From positions 104,966-168,965 of the forward strand of contig PBJL01000011.1 of NCBI GenBank assembly GCA_002721105.1: a DNA stretch of 64,000 nt, given 5' to 3'. The stretch's first letter is position 1. Each line of letters begins with the position of its first letter. A program made the position numbers and the translations under genes. This DNA comes from Acidiferrobacteraceae bacterium (GTDB taxonomy: Bacteria; Pseudomonadota; Gammaproteobacteria; Arenicellales; UBA868). The notes under the pieces were generated by a model that ran no database searches, had not been told where the DNA came from, and worked only from the letters and a program-made list of their open reading frames with translations. Shown here piece after piece: positions 1 to 8,748 of the stretch.

Positions 1-438
1 TATTACTCAAAAATTATAATCGATAGCGAACATTTGCCATTCCGACGCTTTTCTACAGCAGCCGTTAATTTAATTCGGAATGGTGAATGGTCGGGAAATG
101 TTCGCGAATTAAGAAACGCTGTACAACAACTTTTGTTATCAGCGCGTAATGAGGAGATAGACTTGCAAGAAACACGAGTCGCGATTAATAGTCTAGATAG
201 AAAGGTTGCTGAAAATAGACCTTCGCCATATAGTGGCGATTATGACCAACCACTAAGGCAAGCTCGAGAGGAGTTTGAAAGAAGCTATTTTATCCATCAT
301 CTAGAAAAGGTGACAGGCAATATGACAGAACTCGCTAACAGATCCGGAATGGAGCGCACACATCTCTACCGAAAGCTAAAAAGCCTAGGTATTGATCCGA
401 AATCAATCAAAGATAAGCAAGATCATCTACCGACATAG
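1..438 (+). CDS. ntrX: NtrX-type sigma-54 response regulator, C-terminal part
   Basis: The frame is open from the first base, so the gene starts outside the window and only about 145 C-terminal residues are present. What remains is the end of the AAA+ domain, with WSGNVREL close to the usual WPGNVREL signature of sigma-54 activators, then a linker and a Fis-type helix-turn-helix. The HTH segment (NMTELANRSGMERTHLYRKL) is typical of NtrX, the regulator of the NtrY/NtrX nitrogen or redox two-component system. Eleven bases separate it from trkA, and ntrX-trkA-trkH is a known gene order, which supports NtrX over other NtrC-family members. The receiver domain and sensor kinase would lie upstream and cannot be seen. 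Confidence 0.85.
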   Translation, partial: YYSKIIIDSEHLPFRRFSTAAVNLIRNGEWSGNVRELRNAVQQLLLSARNEEIDLQETRVAINSLDRKVAENRPSPYSGDYDQPLRQAREEFERSYFIHHLEKVTGNMTELANRSGMERTHLYRKLKSLGIDPKSIKDKQDHLPT

Positions 439-449
439 CTTTTTTAAAA

Positions 450-1826
450 ATGAAAATTATTATACTCGGCGCGGGGCAGGTTGGTCTTTCCATGGCGGAG
501 ATTCTGTGCCGAGAAAATAATGATTTAACTCTAGTAGATAATAATCCATTAAGACTAGAGGGACTTCAAGACCGACTAGATCTAAGAACTATACTAGGCT
601 CTGCTTCCCATCCAAATGTTCTAGAGCAAGCTGGAGGTGCTGATGCTGACCTTCTCCTCGCTGTGACCAGTCAAGATGAAGTAAATATGGCTGCATGTCA
701 GATCGCGTATAGCCTGTTTCGCACACCTACAAAGATTGCTAGAATTAGATCGGCTTCCTACTTATCGCACCCCGATATATTTTGTGACCAAGCAATCCCT
801 ATCGATGTAATTATCAATCCAGAAGAGATAGTTACACAACAGGTATTTCGCCTTATCGAATATCCCGGAGCGCTTCAAGTAGTTGATTTCGCAGGTGGCC
901 AAATTCAGTTAATTGGTGTTCGTGCATATTTTGGAGGACCGCTAGTCGGACACGAATTAGGTGAACTCCGCGATCATCTTCCAACAGCGAAAACCCGGGT
1001 TGCAGCGATATATCGAAATAACCAAGCAATCATACCGCATGGTGATACGGTCATTGAACCAGATGACGAAGTCTTTTTCGTTGCAGACCGCAATGATATA
1101 CGTAAAGTAATGAGCGAACTACGCCTCTCAGAAAAAACGGGGAGACGTATCATGCTCGCTGGTGCAGGCAACATAGGACTTCGACTAGCTCAAGCTCTAG
1201 AAAAAGGTCACTACCAAGTGAAAATTATTGAGTCTGACCGAACACGGGCACGACACATTGCAGAACTATTAAATCAAACTGTGGTTCTTCATGGCAACGC
1301 GGCAGATGAAGACCTAATGGCGCAAGAAAATATTGAAAACGTTGAAGCATTTTGCTCAATTACGAATGAAGATGAAACCAATATTCTGTCAGCAATGTTA
1401 TCCAAACGACTTGGGGCGCGCCGTGCAATGGCGTTAGTGAATAGATCAGCTTACGTTGATTTAGTCGAAAGCAAAACCTTAGATATTGCCATCTCTCCGA
1501 ATGTTGTTACAGTAGGCACCCTTTTAAGACATATCCGTCGAGGAGATACTGTCGCAGTGCACTCACTCCGTCGTGGTGCAGCTGAGGTTATGGAAATTGT
1601 TGCACATGGAGATCGATCAAATTCTCGGGTAGTAGGGAAAAAGATTGACGAAATTCAATTTCCGCCTGGTACAACATTAGGTGCTATACTGCGTAATGGT
1701 GAAGTAATCACTGCTTTTAGAGATGTCGTAATACAATCGGAGGACCACCTTATAATCTTTGTCATTGATAAAAGGCATATTCCTCAAGTGGAAACACTGT
1801 TCCAAGTATCAGTTACATATGTCTAA
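450..1826 (+). CDS. trkA: Trk potassium uptake protein TrkA
   Basis: Cytoplasmic NAD-binding regulator of the TrkH/TrkG potassium channel. At 458 residues it has the full TrkA length with two RCK modules. The first Rossmann fold starts at the N-terminus (GAGQVG, residues 7-12) and the second near residue 235 (GAGNIG). Each is followed by a TrkA_C domain, and the last ends at the C-terminus. The chosen ATG gives the strand that leads straight into the first nucleotide-binding loop. It lies 11 bases after ntrX and 23 bases before trkH, so the three genes are probably co-transcribed. In the family TrkA forms a ring on the membrane pore and gates it according to bound nucleotide. Nothing unusual was seen. 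Confidence 0.96.
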   Translation: MKIIILGAGQVGLSMAEILCRENNDLTLVDNNPLRLEGLQDRLDLRTILGSASHPNVLEQAGGADADLLLAVTSQDEVNMAACQIAYSLFRTPTKIARIRSASYLSHPDIFCDQAIPIDVIINPEEIVTQQVFRLIEYPGALQVVDFAGGQIQLIGVRAYFGGPLVGHELGELRDHLPTAKTRVAAIYRNNQAIIPHGDTVIEPDDEVFFVADRNDIRKVMSELRLSEKTGRRIMLAGAGNIGLRLAQALEKGHYQVKIIESDRTRARHIAELLNQTVVLHGNAADEDLMAQENIENVEAFCSITNEDETNILSAMLSKRLGARRAMALVNRSAYVDLVESKTLDIAISPNVVTVGTLLRHIRRGDTVAVHSLRRGAAEVMEIVAHGDRSNSRVVGKKIDEIQFPPGTTLGAILRNGEVITAFRDVVIQSEDHLIIFVIDKRHIPQVETLFQVSVTYV

Positions 1827-1849
1827 GTAATATTCGTACAATTTATATC

Positions 1850-3301
1850 ATGCACCCACTGGTCATCATGAAAATCATGGGGATACTTCTTTCTTTTTTT
1901 AGTATTTCTCTGCTACCACCTGCAACAGTTTCTCTCCTCACTAATGACGGTAATGAAGGTCCGTTTCTACTAGCTTTCACTTTTACAGTTGCAACGGGTT
2001 TTGGTTTATGGTTTTTTGCACGTAGAAGTCAAAAAGAACTGAGAATTCGAGATGGCTTTGTTATTGTTGTACTATTTTGGACAGTTCTAGCGAGCTTTGG
2101 ATCTCTACCTTTTCTGTTTTCTTCGAATCCTACGATGTCAATCACTGACGCGTTCTTTGAATCAATGTCAGGCCTGACTACAACAGGAGCTACAGTACTT
2201 GACCAAATCGATACATTGCCGATTTCGATTCTTTATTACCGACAGCAACTTCAATGGTTAGGTGGAATGGGGATAATTGTTCTAGCAGTCGCAGTCATGC
2301 CAATGCTCGGCATCGGTGGGATGCAATTATACCGGGCGGAAACTCCCGGCCCCATGAAGGATACAAAACTAACACCTAGAATTAAAGAAACCGCCAAGGC
2401 GTTGTGGTACATCTATCTTGGATTAACGATAGTATGCGCTCTATCATACTGGTTAGCAGGGATGAATATTTTTGATGCAATCAGCCATAGTTTTTCCACA
2501 GTATCCATTGGGGGATTTTCAACGCATGACCAAAGTATAGGGTACTTTAATAATAGAGCAATCTATGCAGTAACTACGATCTTCATGATAGTTTCCGGAA
2601 TTAATTTTTCACTACATTTCCTAGCCTGGCGCTCGCGCCGTATCAGTACATATAAAAATGATTCAGAAGTTAGAGCTTTCATTCTAATCCTCATTATTTT
2701 AACTATTGTTACCTTGACAGTCCTCATTTTGACCGATACGTTTGAAAGAACCAGTGATGCTTTTTGGCATGGAATTTTTCAAGTGGTTTCTATAGCAACG
2801 ACCACCGGTTTTACTACATCAGGATATCATTGGTGGCCAACATTCTTGCCTGCCATGCTCGTGTTAGCTAGTGCTATTGGAGGATGCGCAGGCTCAACAG
2901 CCGGTGGAATGAAAGTCATCAGAGGCATCCTTTTGTACAAACAAGGTCGACGACAAATTGAATTATTAATTCATCCAAAAGCGCTAATTCCTATTAAACT
3001 TGGCGGCAAACCAGTTTCAGAACAAGTGTTAGAGTCAGTTTGGGGCTTCCTTGCCCTATATGTATTCAGCTACATAGTTCTTGGGCTCTCTATGACTGCC
3101 ACCGGTGTCGACTTAGTGACAGCATTTTCCGCTGTTACTGCCTGTCTAAACAATTTGGGGCCTGGACTTGGTTCTGTAGCCGAGACATATAGCAACTTAA
3201 CCAATTCGGGTAAATGGATCTTATGTAGCGCGATGTTAATGGGGAGGCTTGAGCTTTATACTTTACTCGTGTTATTAACGCCCGCTTTTTGGCGCCATTA
3301 A
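1850..3301 (+). CDS. trkH: Trk potassium uptake protein TrkH
   Basis: Potassium-translocating inner-membrane subunit that pairs with TrkA. At 483 residues it has the expected length and hydrophobic pattern, with the repeated pore-loop architecture of the superfamily. Selectivity-filter-like segments are visible: MSGLTTTGATV near residue 105, STVSIGGFS near 220, ATTTGFTTSGY near 320 and TACLNNLGPGL near 430. The glycine-rich segment GGCAGSTAGGMK follows the third loop, as in other TrkH proteins. The ATG at 1850 is 23 bases after trkA. A second ATG seven codons in is also possible. It is the last gene of the ntrX-trkA-trkH unit and converges on the minus-strand heptosyltransferase gene; no clear terminator was seen in the short gap. 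Confidence 0.96.
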   Translation: MHPLVIMKIMGILLSFFSISLLPPATVSLLTNDGNEGPFLLAFTFTVATGFGLWFFARRSQKELRIRDGFVIVVLFWTVLASFGSLPFLFSSNPTMSITDAFFESMSGLTTTGATVLDQIDTLPISILYYRQQLQWLGGMGIIVLAVAVMPMLGIGGMQLYRAETPGPMKDTKLTPRIKETAKALWYIYLGLTIVCALSYWLAGMNIFDAISHSFSTVSIGGFSTHDQSIGYFNNRAIYAVTTIFMIVSGINFSLHFLAWRSRRISTYKNDSEVRAFILILIILTIVTLTVLILTDTFERTSDAFWHGIFQVVSIATTTGFTTSGYHWWPTFLPAMLVLASAIGGCAGSTAGGMKVIRGILLYKQGRRQIELLIHPKALIPIKLGGKPVSEQVLESVWGFLALYVFSYIVLGLSMTATGVDLVTAFSAVTACLNNLGPGLGSVAETYSNLTNSGKWILCSAMLMGRLELYTLLVLLTPAFWRH

Positions 3302-3345
3302 TGGCCAACTAGAATACTAAATTTAGCAGTTATTATTTGAAACAA

Positions 3346-4359
3346 TCAATACAAATTGTGAGTGGCTCTCTGTAATGCTTCATATACCTCATCCGGAAGT
3401 ATCTCACGAATACAGAATTTAGAACAATTAGTTCGGCGGTAGCAACGGCTACAATTCATCTGTTTTGCTCGCACAAAAATAGTTTTATTGTTGGTTGGAC
3501 CGACCTTAGACTCATCAGTTGGGCCGAAAAGAGCAACAGTTGGTCGATCATGAGTAGCCGCAACATGCAATGCAAAACTATCCATAGTCACTATTACTGG
3601 CGCACGAGAAACAAACTCCGAAAACTCTGGCAACGTCAAACTACCAGCCAAATTCACAACTCGATCTTCATCAATCCCCATCAATCCACTAGAGATAAAC
3701 TCCTTATCGGCTGAGTCACCGGTAAATATAAGCCTAATATCAGGTGATAATTTTTCCGACAACAAGACAAATTTTTCTAGAGGCCAATTCTTAGTGGGCC
3801 AACGACTAATAGGACAGCATAATATCCATCTATGATCATCCAAATCATTTTCGTTTACGATCTGATCTACCTGACTTTTTTCTTGTTTCGACGTAAAGAA
3901 TTCCATCTCAAAGCCGCCTAAACCCAGGCCTGCAGATTGAATTAACCCGTTCATTTCCTCTAGAGCATGCATACTAGGATTGTGAAAGTTTTCGACAAAC
4001 CACCATCGGCCTTTAACTAAACGCCGTGTTGCTCGCGCACTCCAGAGAAAAATTATAGTTTTCCATCGGCCTTGAAGATCAATTGCTAAATCATATTCCT
4101 CAAGGCGTACCTCCTGAATCGTATTAAATATATGTTTTATGGTTTGGATCGGGTGATATAACCAATTTTTTTTAACACTATAACGATCAAAAAGAATAAT
4201 CTTATTTATGTGAGGACTGTATCTGTATATATCATAAGCAGTTGTTGAGGTTAAAAAAGTTATGCGACAGTTGGGAAATGCACGTCGTATTGCTCGTACT
4301 TGGGCTGTAGAATGGAGAACATCACCTAGCGATGTTTGTTTTATCAAAAGGATCCTCAT
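3346..4359 (-). CDS. Lipopolysaccharide heptosyltransferase family protein (GT9)
   Basis: Glycosyltransferase family 9 protein of 337 residues, probably adding heptose or a related sugar to the LPS core on the cytoplasmic face of the inner membrane. The N-terminus (RILLIKQTSLGDVLHSTAQVRAIRR) is the hallmark GT9 start. The C-terminal half carries the nucleotide-sugar region VTMDSFALHVAAT followed by VALFGPTDESKVGP. A cysteine-rich tail (CSRCYRRTNCSKFC) follows, as in many WaaC/WaaF/WaaQ-like proteins. Motifs do not separate WaaC, WaaF and WaaQ, so no symbol is given. It lies 17 bases downstream of a lipid A acyltransferase gene on the same strand, which fits a small LPS operon. gmhA and rfaE2 near 56-57 kb would help supply the ADP-heptose donor. 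Confidence 0.85.
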   Translation of the reverse strand: MRILLIKQTSLGDVLHSTAQVRAIRRAFPNCRITFLTSTTAYDIYRYSPHINKIILFDRYSVKKNWLYHPIQTIKHIFNTIQEVRLEEYDLAIDLQGRWKTIIFLWSARATRRLVKGRWWFVENFHNPSMHALEEMNGLIQSAGLGLGGFEMEFFTSKQEKSQVDQIVNENDLDDHRWILCCPISRWPTKNWPLEKFVLLSEKLSPDIRLIFTGDSADKEFISSGLMGIDEDRVVNLAGSLTLPEFSEFVSRAPVIVTMDSFALHVAATHDRPTVALFGPTDESKVGPTNNKTIFVRAKQMNCSRCYRRTNCSKFCIREILPDEVYEALQRATHNLY

Positions 4360-4376
4360 GCTAAACTTTCATTAAT

Positions 4377-5294
4377 TCATGCATAAGGTGATTTGCCACC
4401 GTCTGGCCGCTTGTTGAACCATTTAATAGTCCAAAGATACTGTTCTGGTTTAAAGCCAATTCCATCTTCGAAAACTTCATTAATTCGCTTAGCGTCTCTA
4501 ACATCATCACCAGTAGGAAATTCTCTAAGGTATGGTTGGATCTCGATCTCATACCGGCCAGTACTTAACCGACGGATAAAAGTCGGAAAAATCTTTGCTT
4601 CGGTAATGTTCGATAAACGCCCAACCACAGAAAGAGTAGATGTTTCAATGCCAAAAAAGGGAGCAAACACTGTGCGCCCTTGCGCTAGATCTTCATCTGG
4701 CATGATGTACCCTGCATTGCCTCGTTCTAGATAACGAATAAAGGCTCGAATCCCATCATCGCGCATCAAAATGCTAGCCCCAAATCGGCTACGACCGGTC
4801 CACAATATCCAGTTAAGCATTAGATTATGAGTACGGTTCATCATTGAAACGATTGGAAAGAATCTGGAAAGGTATACCCCCCCAAGATCCATGCAAGTAG
4901 TATGTGGTGTAATCAATATCGTTCGTTCACCAGCCTTTGCTATCTCTAACCAACTATCTAATCCCTTAACATTTATTAAACGCCGAAGACGTTTTTCTGA
5001 TGACCACCATACCAGACCAAGATCGATGATTCCTCTACCATACGCATGAAAATGCTTGATTAACAATTCATCACGCATTTTTTCATCATATTTTGGAAAA
5101 CAAAGTTGGAGATTTATTCTTGCAATCCGGGTTCGTTTCGAGTTTGCAACTCGAAACAAATTGCCTAACCAAGCGCCAATGACATCTGAAAAACGTCTTG
5201 GCAACACTGAAGTTATCATTATTAAAAACAAGAGCATCCAATAAACCCAATAATTTGGGCTCAGGAATAGGAACTTAAAACGTGGACCAGACAA
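4377..5294 (-). CDS. Lipid A acyltransferase, LpxL/HtrB family
   Basis: Inner-membrane acyltransferase of 305 residues that transfers a secondary acyl chain to a lipid A precursor. It has an N-terminal hydrophobic segment (about residues 12-32) and the catalytic HX4D motif HTTCMD, followed by LGGVYLSRFF. Downstream, RTHNLMLNWIL and MPDEDLAQGRTVFAPFFG match the conserved substrate-binding region of the LpxL/LpxM/LpxP family. Which acyl chain it adds cannot be told from sequence. It is the first gene of a pair with the GT9 heptosyltransferase and lies 35 bases after the end of argG on the same strand. Co-transcription with argG is possible but not demonstrated. Confidence 0.88.
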   Translation of the reverse strand: MSGPRFKFLFLSPNYWVYWMLLFLIMITSVLPRRFSDVIGAWLGNLFRVANSKRTRIARINLQLCFPKYDEKMRDELLIKHFHAYGRGIIDLGLVWWSSEKRLRRLINVKGLDSWLEIAKAGERTILITPHTTCMDLGGVYLSRFFPIVSMMNRTHNLMLNWILWTGRSRFGASILMRDDGIRAFIRYLERGNAGYIMPDEDLAQGRTVFAPFFGIETSTLSVVGRLSNITEAKIFPTFIRRLSTGRYEIEIQPYLREFPTGDDVRDAKRINEVFEDGIGFKPEQYLWTIKWFNKRPDGGKSPYA

Positions 5295-5329
5295 ACAAAG
5301 GCTCTCCTTAAGTATCGCGAGTCATTAGC

Positions 5330-6544
5330 CTATCTCGCTTGCTTACGGCCAGCGATACGAAGACGCAGAGCATTAAGGCTAATAAATCCCTCAGCATCAC
5401 TCTGAGTGTAAGAGCCTTCATCATCTTCGAAGGTTGCTATACGTTCATCAAAAAGAGAATCAGTATCGGAACTTCGGCCTCTCACTATTATATTACCCTT
5501 ATATAAATCAAGTTCAACTACTCCATTAACCGGCTCTTGAGATTCGTCAATCATCTTCTGCATCATAATACGTTCAGGCGCCCACCAGTAACCGTTATAA
5601 ATCAGTGATGCATATTTGGGCATCAACTCGTCTTTTAAATGAGCAACTTCACGATCCAATGTAATTGATTCTATTGCGCGATGAGCCTTTAAAAGGATTG
5701 TTCCGCCTGGTGTTTCATAGCACCCACGTGATTTCATCCCAACATAACGGTTTTCTACGATATCAATTCTTCCAATTCCATGCTTTGACCCCAGCTCATT
5801 TAAAGCAGTCATCATTTCTCCCGGAGCTAATTCGCTACTATTCAAAGCTACGGGGTCTCCTCGGGCAAAAGTTATTTGAATTGTCTGTTTGTCATCAGGT
5901 GTTTTTTCTATAGCCTCAGTCCAACGCCACATACTATCCTCGGGTGGAATCGCGGGATTCTCTAATTCACCACCTTCGTATGAAATATGCAAGAGATTTG
6001 CGTCTGTCGAATATGAAGAACCACCGTCAGGGCGGGTTTCTACTGGTATATCGTATTTTCTTGCAAACTCAACAAGCTTCTCCCTTGAACCAAGGTTCCA
6101 TTCTCGCCATGGGGCAATTATTTTTATTTCTGGATTTAATGCATAAGCGCTCAATTCGAATCTCACCTGATCATTTCCTTTGCCTGTCGCGCCATGTGAA
6201 ATTGCGTTCGCACCAGTTCTACTAGAAATATCTACAAGATACTTGGCTATTAGCGGACGTGCTATAGACGTGCCTAGCAAATACTCACCTTCATACACTG
6301 CATTAGCGCGAAACATGGGGAAAATATATTCGCGAGCAAACTCGTCGCGCAAATCTTCGATAAATATTTTATTTACACCCATGGCTTTAGCCTTTTCTCG
6401 AGCTGGTTGAACTTCTTCTTGTTGTCCCAGGTCAGCGGTAAAAGTTATAACTTCACAACCATATTCCAACTGTAGCCATTTCAAGATTACAGACGTATCC
6501 AACCCGCCGGAATAGGCGAGAACGACTTTGGAGATCTCATTCAT
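5330..6544 (-). CDS. argG: Argininosuccinate synthase
   Basis: Joins citrulline and aspartate, with ATP, in the penultimate step of arginine synthesis. At 404 residues it is the short type common in most bacteria rather than the longer E. coli form. The ATP-binding P-loop of the PP-ATPase fold, AYSGGLDTS, is at residues 10-18. Further conserved stretches are the [10 protein letters not shown] region, the REWNL segment and [21 protein letters not shown]. It is divergent from argF (ornithine carbamoyltransferase, the preceding step), with about 210 bases between. One arginine-box-like sequence lies in that spacer, so ArgR repression of one or both genes is plausible. Confidence 0.97.
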   Translation of the reverse strand: MNEISKVVLAYSGGLDTSVILKWLQLEYGCEVITFTADLGQQEEVQPAREKAKAMGVNKIFIEDLRDEFAREYIFPMFRANAVYEGEYLLGTSIARPLIAKYLVDISSRTGANAISHGATGKGNDQVRFELSAYALNPEIKIIAPWREWNLGSREKLVEFARKYDIPVETRPDGGSSYSTDANLLHISYEGGELENPAIPPEDSMWRWTEAIEKTPDDKQTIQITFARGDPVALNSSELAPGEMMTALNELGSKHGIGRIDIVENRYVGMKSRGCYETPGGTILLKAHRAIESITLDREVAHLKDELMPKYASLIYNGYWWAPERIMMQKMIDESQEPVNGVVELDLYKGNIIVRGRSSDTDSLFDERIATFEDDEGSYTQSDAEGFISLNALRLRIAGRKQAR

Positions 6545-6679
6545 AAATGTGTTTATTCCTAAGGGTCCATTCAGGCTGCCCTAAACTGTGTTCTTTGTTA
6601 AATTATATCAATCTATTATTCACTAATTGAATAAAGATGTTGAGATACAATCATAGTTAACATTAGAATATCATCGCTT

Positions 6680-6697
6680 TATGCATAAAAATTGATA
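6680..6697. promoter_or_regulatory. Candidate ArgR operator between argG and argF
   Basis: The core TGCATAAAAATTGA at 6682-6695 matches the E. coli arginine box TGAATWWWWATTCA at all but two positions, the third and the next-to-last. The flanks also fit the 18-base pattern. The site lies 58 bases before the argF start in the argG/argF spacer. Only one good box was found, whereas E. coli operators usually carry two boxes three bases apart; the flanking positions were checked and do not fit. In such AT-rich sequence a chance match is possible. Confidence 0.4.
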
Positions 6698-6754
6698 TTC
6701 TTTTTTAAACTGCTAATTAACTAGGCTTTTAGGTTACTGTTTGATCTCTATATT

Positions 6755-7657
6755 ATGAGTATTCGGCATTTTTTAACGCTCTTCGATCTAAGTTCCGATG
6801 AACTGAGTGGCTTGATTGATCGTGCTCAAACAATCAAGAATACTCATGAAGCGAGTGATCTTGGGTCTCTGATGTCCGGTATGACCATGGTAATGCTGTT
6901 TGAGAAACCTTCGACTAGAACCCGAATATCATTTGAGGTAGCTGCTACACATTTTGGCGGTCACACAGTATTTCTAGAGCCACAGCATAGCCAATTAAGT
7001 CGCGGAGAATCTTTGTCTGATACATCGAGAGTAATATCGAGCATGGCTGACCTAATTGTGATGCGAACATTTGCCCATGACAGAATTGTAACATTGGCTG
7101 AATTCTCAAGCGTTCCTGTAATTAATGCTATGTCCGATAGCTATCATCCTTGTCAACTACTGGCTGATGTCCTTACGTTTACAGAAAAAAAGGGATCAAT
7201 CAGGGATGCTAAGATTTCTTGGGTTGGAGATGGAAATAACGTTTGTCATTCTTGGATCAATGCTGCCGTTAAATTTAATTTTGACTTACAGCTAGCCTGT
7301 CCCCCACGATATGAGCCTGACCCTAACATTTTAGAAGTCGCAAAAAATAGAGTTAAGCTTATGCATTCTCCCAAAGAAGCTGTCGCTAGATCTGATTTGG
7401 TCGTTACCGACACCTGGAGAAGCATCGGAAGTAAAATGGATAACGCGCAAATCAAACAAGATTTTTATGGATTTACCGTCACTAATTCACTGATGGAATT
7501 GGCTCATGAAGATGCTTTGTTTATGCACTGCCTCCCTGCATATCGTGGCGAAGAAGTTAGCGCAGAAGTAATTGATGGACCACAAAGTGTCGTCTGGGAA
7601 GAAACTGAGAACCGACTGCATGCTCAAAAGGCGCTCATGGAATTTTTAATTACATAA
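6755..7657 (+). CDS. argF: Ornithine carbamoyltransferase
   Basis: Makes citrulline from ornithine and carbamoyl phosphate in arginine synthesis. The 300-residue length is typical. The carbamoyl-phosphate motif STRTR is near residue 49, HPCQLLAD near 131, the ornithine-binding region near DTWRSIG, and the catalytic HCLPA motif near residue 255. These mark an OTCase rather than an aspartate carbamoyltransferase. The ATG at 6755 gives the usual start, RHFLTLFDLS. It is divergent from argG, with a candidate ArgR box between, and converges on rpoH. Whether it is anabolic (argF) or catabolic (arcB) cannot be read from motifs, but pairing with argG favours biosynthesis. Confidence 0.96.
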   Translation: MSIRHFLTLFDLSSDELSGLIDRAQTIKNTHEASDLGSLMSGMTMVMLFEKPSTRTRISFEVAATHFGGHTVFLEPQHSQLSRGESLSDTSRVISSMADLIVMRTFAHDRIVTLAEFSSVPVINAMSDSYHPCQLLADVLTFTEKKGSIRDAKISWVGDGNNVCHSWINAAVKFNFDLQLACPPRYEPDPNILEVAKNRVKLMHSPKEAVARSDLVVTDTWRSIGSKMDNAQIKQDFYGFTVTNSLMELAHEDALFMHCLPAYRGEEVSAEVIDGPQSVVWEETENRLHAQKALMEFLIT

Positions 7658-7725
7658 GGTTCAGCAGATTATTGTTGAGCATTGGCACAAAAAGAGTAAT
7701 CCTAATCGGCGATTGAAAAACCCAC

Positions 7726-8592
7726 CTAAACCACTAAGAACTTTCTCATTTCAGCCAAAGCATTTTTTTCAATCTGACGAATCCGCTCAGCAGACACGCC
7801 GTACTCCTTCGCTAGCATTCCCAATGTCGGTTTTTGTTGGTCTTGGTCTAGCCAACGTCGCTTAATAATATCGCGACTTCTCTCATCTAAAGCATCTAAC
7901 GCAGTAGATAACTCATTGCTTTGATGCTTTTCCTCATTATCTCGAATTACCGTAATACCGGGGTCATTTCTAGAATCCGCTAACGACTCAGCCGGTGCGC
8001 TCCAGGAACTACGCTCATCACCTTCTAGATCGACATCAAATGTTAGATCATCTCCATCAAGCCTAGATTCCATCTCACGAACCACCTTGGGATCTACATC
8101 TAATTTTTTTGCCAGTGCCTGAATTTCTGATTCTCTCATACATCCGAGTCGAGCCCGATTCTTGCGTAGATTAAAGAAGAGTTTACGCTGCGCTTTGGTC
8201 GTTGCAATCTTAACCATTCGCCAATTTCGAACAACATATTCATAAATTTCTGCACGAATCCAATGCACCGCAAATGACACCAATCGAACGTCGCGAGTAT
8301 GATCATACCGCTTAACTGCTTTCATGAGTCCGATATTACCTTCCTGAATTAAGTCTGCAAGAGGCAACCCATATCCTACAAAACCCCTAGCAATGGAAAC
8401 AACATAACGAAGATGGGAAAAAACTAATCGACGTGCGGCCTCTAAATCTTCTTGCTCCCTATATAAACGTGCAAACTCCTGCTCTTCCTCATGCGATAAC
8501 ATCGGTGCATCTTTCACTGCTTGTAGATACCCAGTTAATCCCTGGCTCAGGTTAAAATCTAACGTGGCTGGAAGTGTTGCTTGATAAGTCAT
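7726..8592 (-). CDS. rpoH: RNA polymerase heat-shock sigma factor RpoH (sigma-32)
   Basis: Directs RNA polymerase to heat-shock promoters. It has 288 residues, with sigma region 2 (DLIQEGNIGLMKAVKRYD, then FAVHWIRAEI) and region 4 at the C-terminus (LGMLAKEYGVSAERIRQIE). The RpoH box QRKLFFNLRK at residues 135-144 separates sigma-32 from RpoD and RpoS and is the segment linked to chaperone and FtsH control. The gene follows ftsY on the same strand after 156 bases. In E. coli and many relatives ftsE and ftsX lie between the two; here they do not. A perfect CIRCE operator begins 32 bases upstream of the start codon, so HrcA repression is predicted. Confidence 0.97.
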   Translation of the reverse strand: MTYQATLPATLDFNLSQGLTGYLQAVKDAPMLSHEEEQEFARLYREQEDLEAARRLVFSHLRYVVSIARGFVGYGLPLADLIQEGNIGLMKAVKRYDHTRDVRLVSFAVHWIRAEIYEYVVRNWRMVKIATTKAQRKLFFNLRKNRARLGCMRESEIQALAKKLDVDPKVVREMESRLDGDDLTFDVDLEGDERSSWSAPAESLADSRNDPGITVIRDNEEKHQSNELSTALDALDERSRDIIKRRWLDQDQQKPTLGMLAKEYGVSAERIRQIEKNALAEMRKFLVV

Positions 8593-8613
8593 TTGTGTTT
8601 TTCTTTCTTTAGG

Positions 8614-8650
8614 TATGACAATTTTAGCACTCTTCTTTAGAGAGTGCTAA
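8614..8650 (-). promoter_or_regulatory. CIRCE operator overlapping a putative rpoH promoter
   Basis: At 8624-8650 there is an exact CIRCE element: TTAGCACTC, nine spacer bases, then GAGTGCTAA, with no mismatch in either arm. CIRCE is the operator of the heat-shock repressor HrcA. Read on the minus strand, TTAGCA inside the upstream arm could be a weak -35 box. TAAAAT at 8621-8626 lies 18 bases further on at the edge of the other arm and could be the -10. This puts transcription start near 8614, about 20 bases before rpoH. The operator match is certain; the promoter boxes are my reading. Confidence 0.9.
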
Positions 8651-8748
8651 TTTTTAGACAAAATAATTTTTTCTTTTTATTCATTTAATATCAGTATGTT
8701 ATAAACTTTTCCGCGAACTAATCTAAGTTTAATCCGCTTCTTGAATAG

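Noticed and set aside
6618..6632. Palindrome ATTCACTAATTGAAT in the argG/argF spacer
   Set aside because: It has the arginine-box half sites in the reverse order (ATTCA before TGAAT), so it does not fit ArgR recognition and may be chance in AT-rich DNA.
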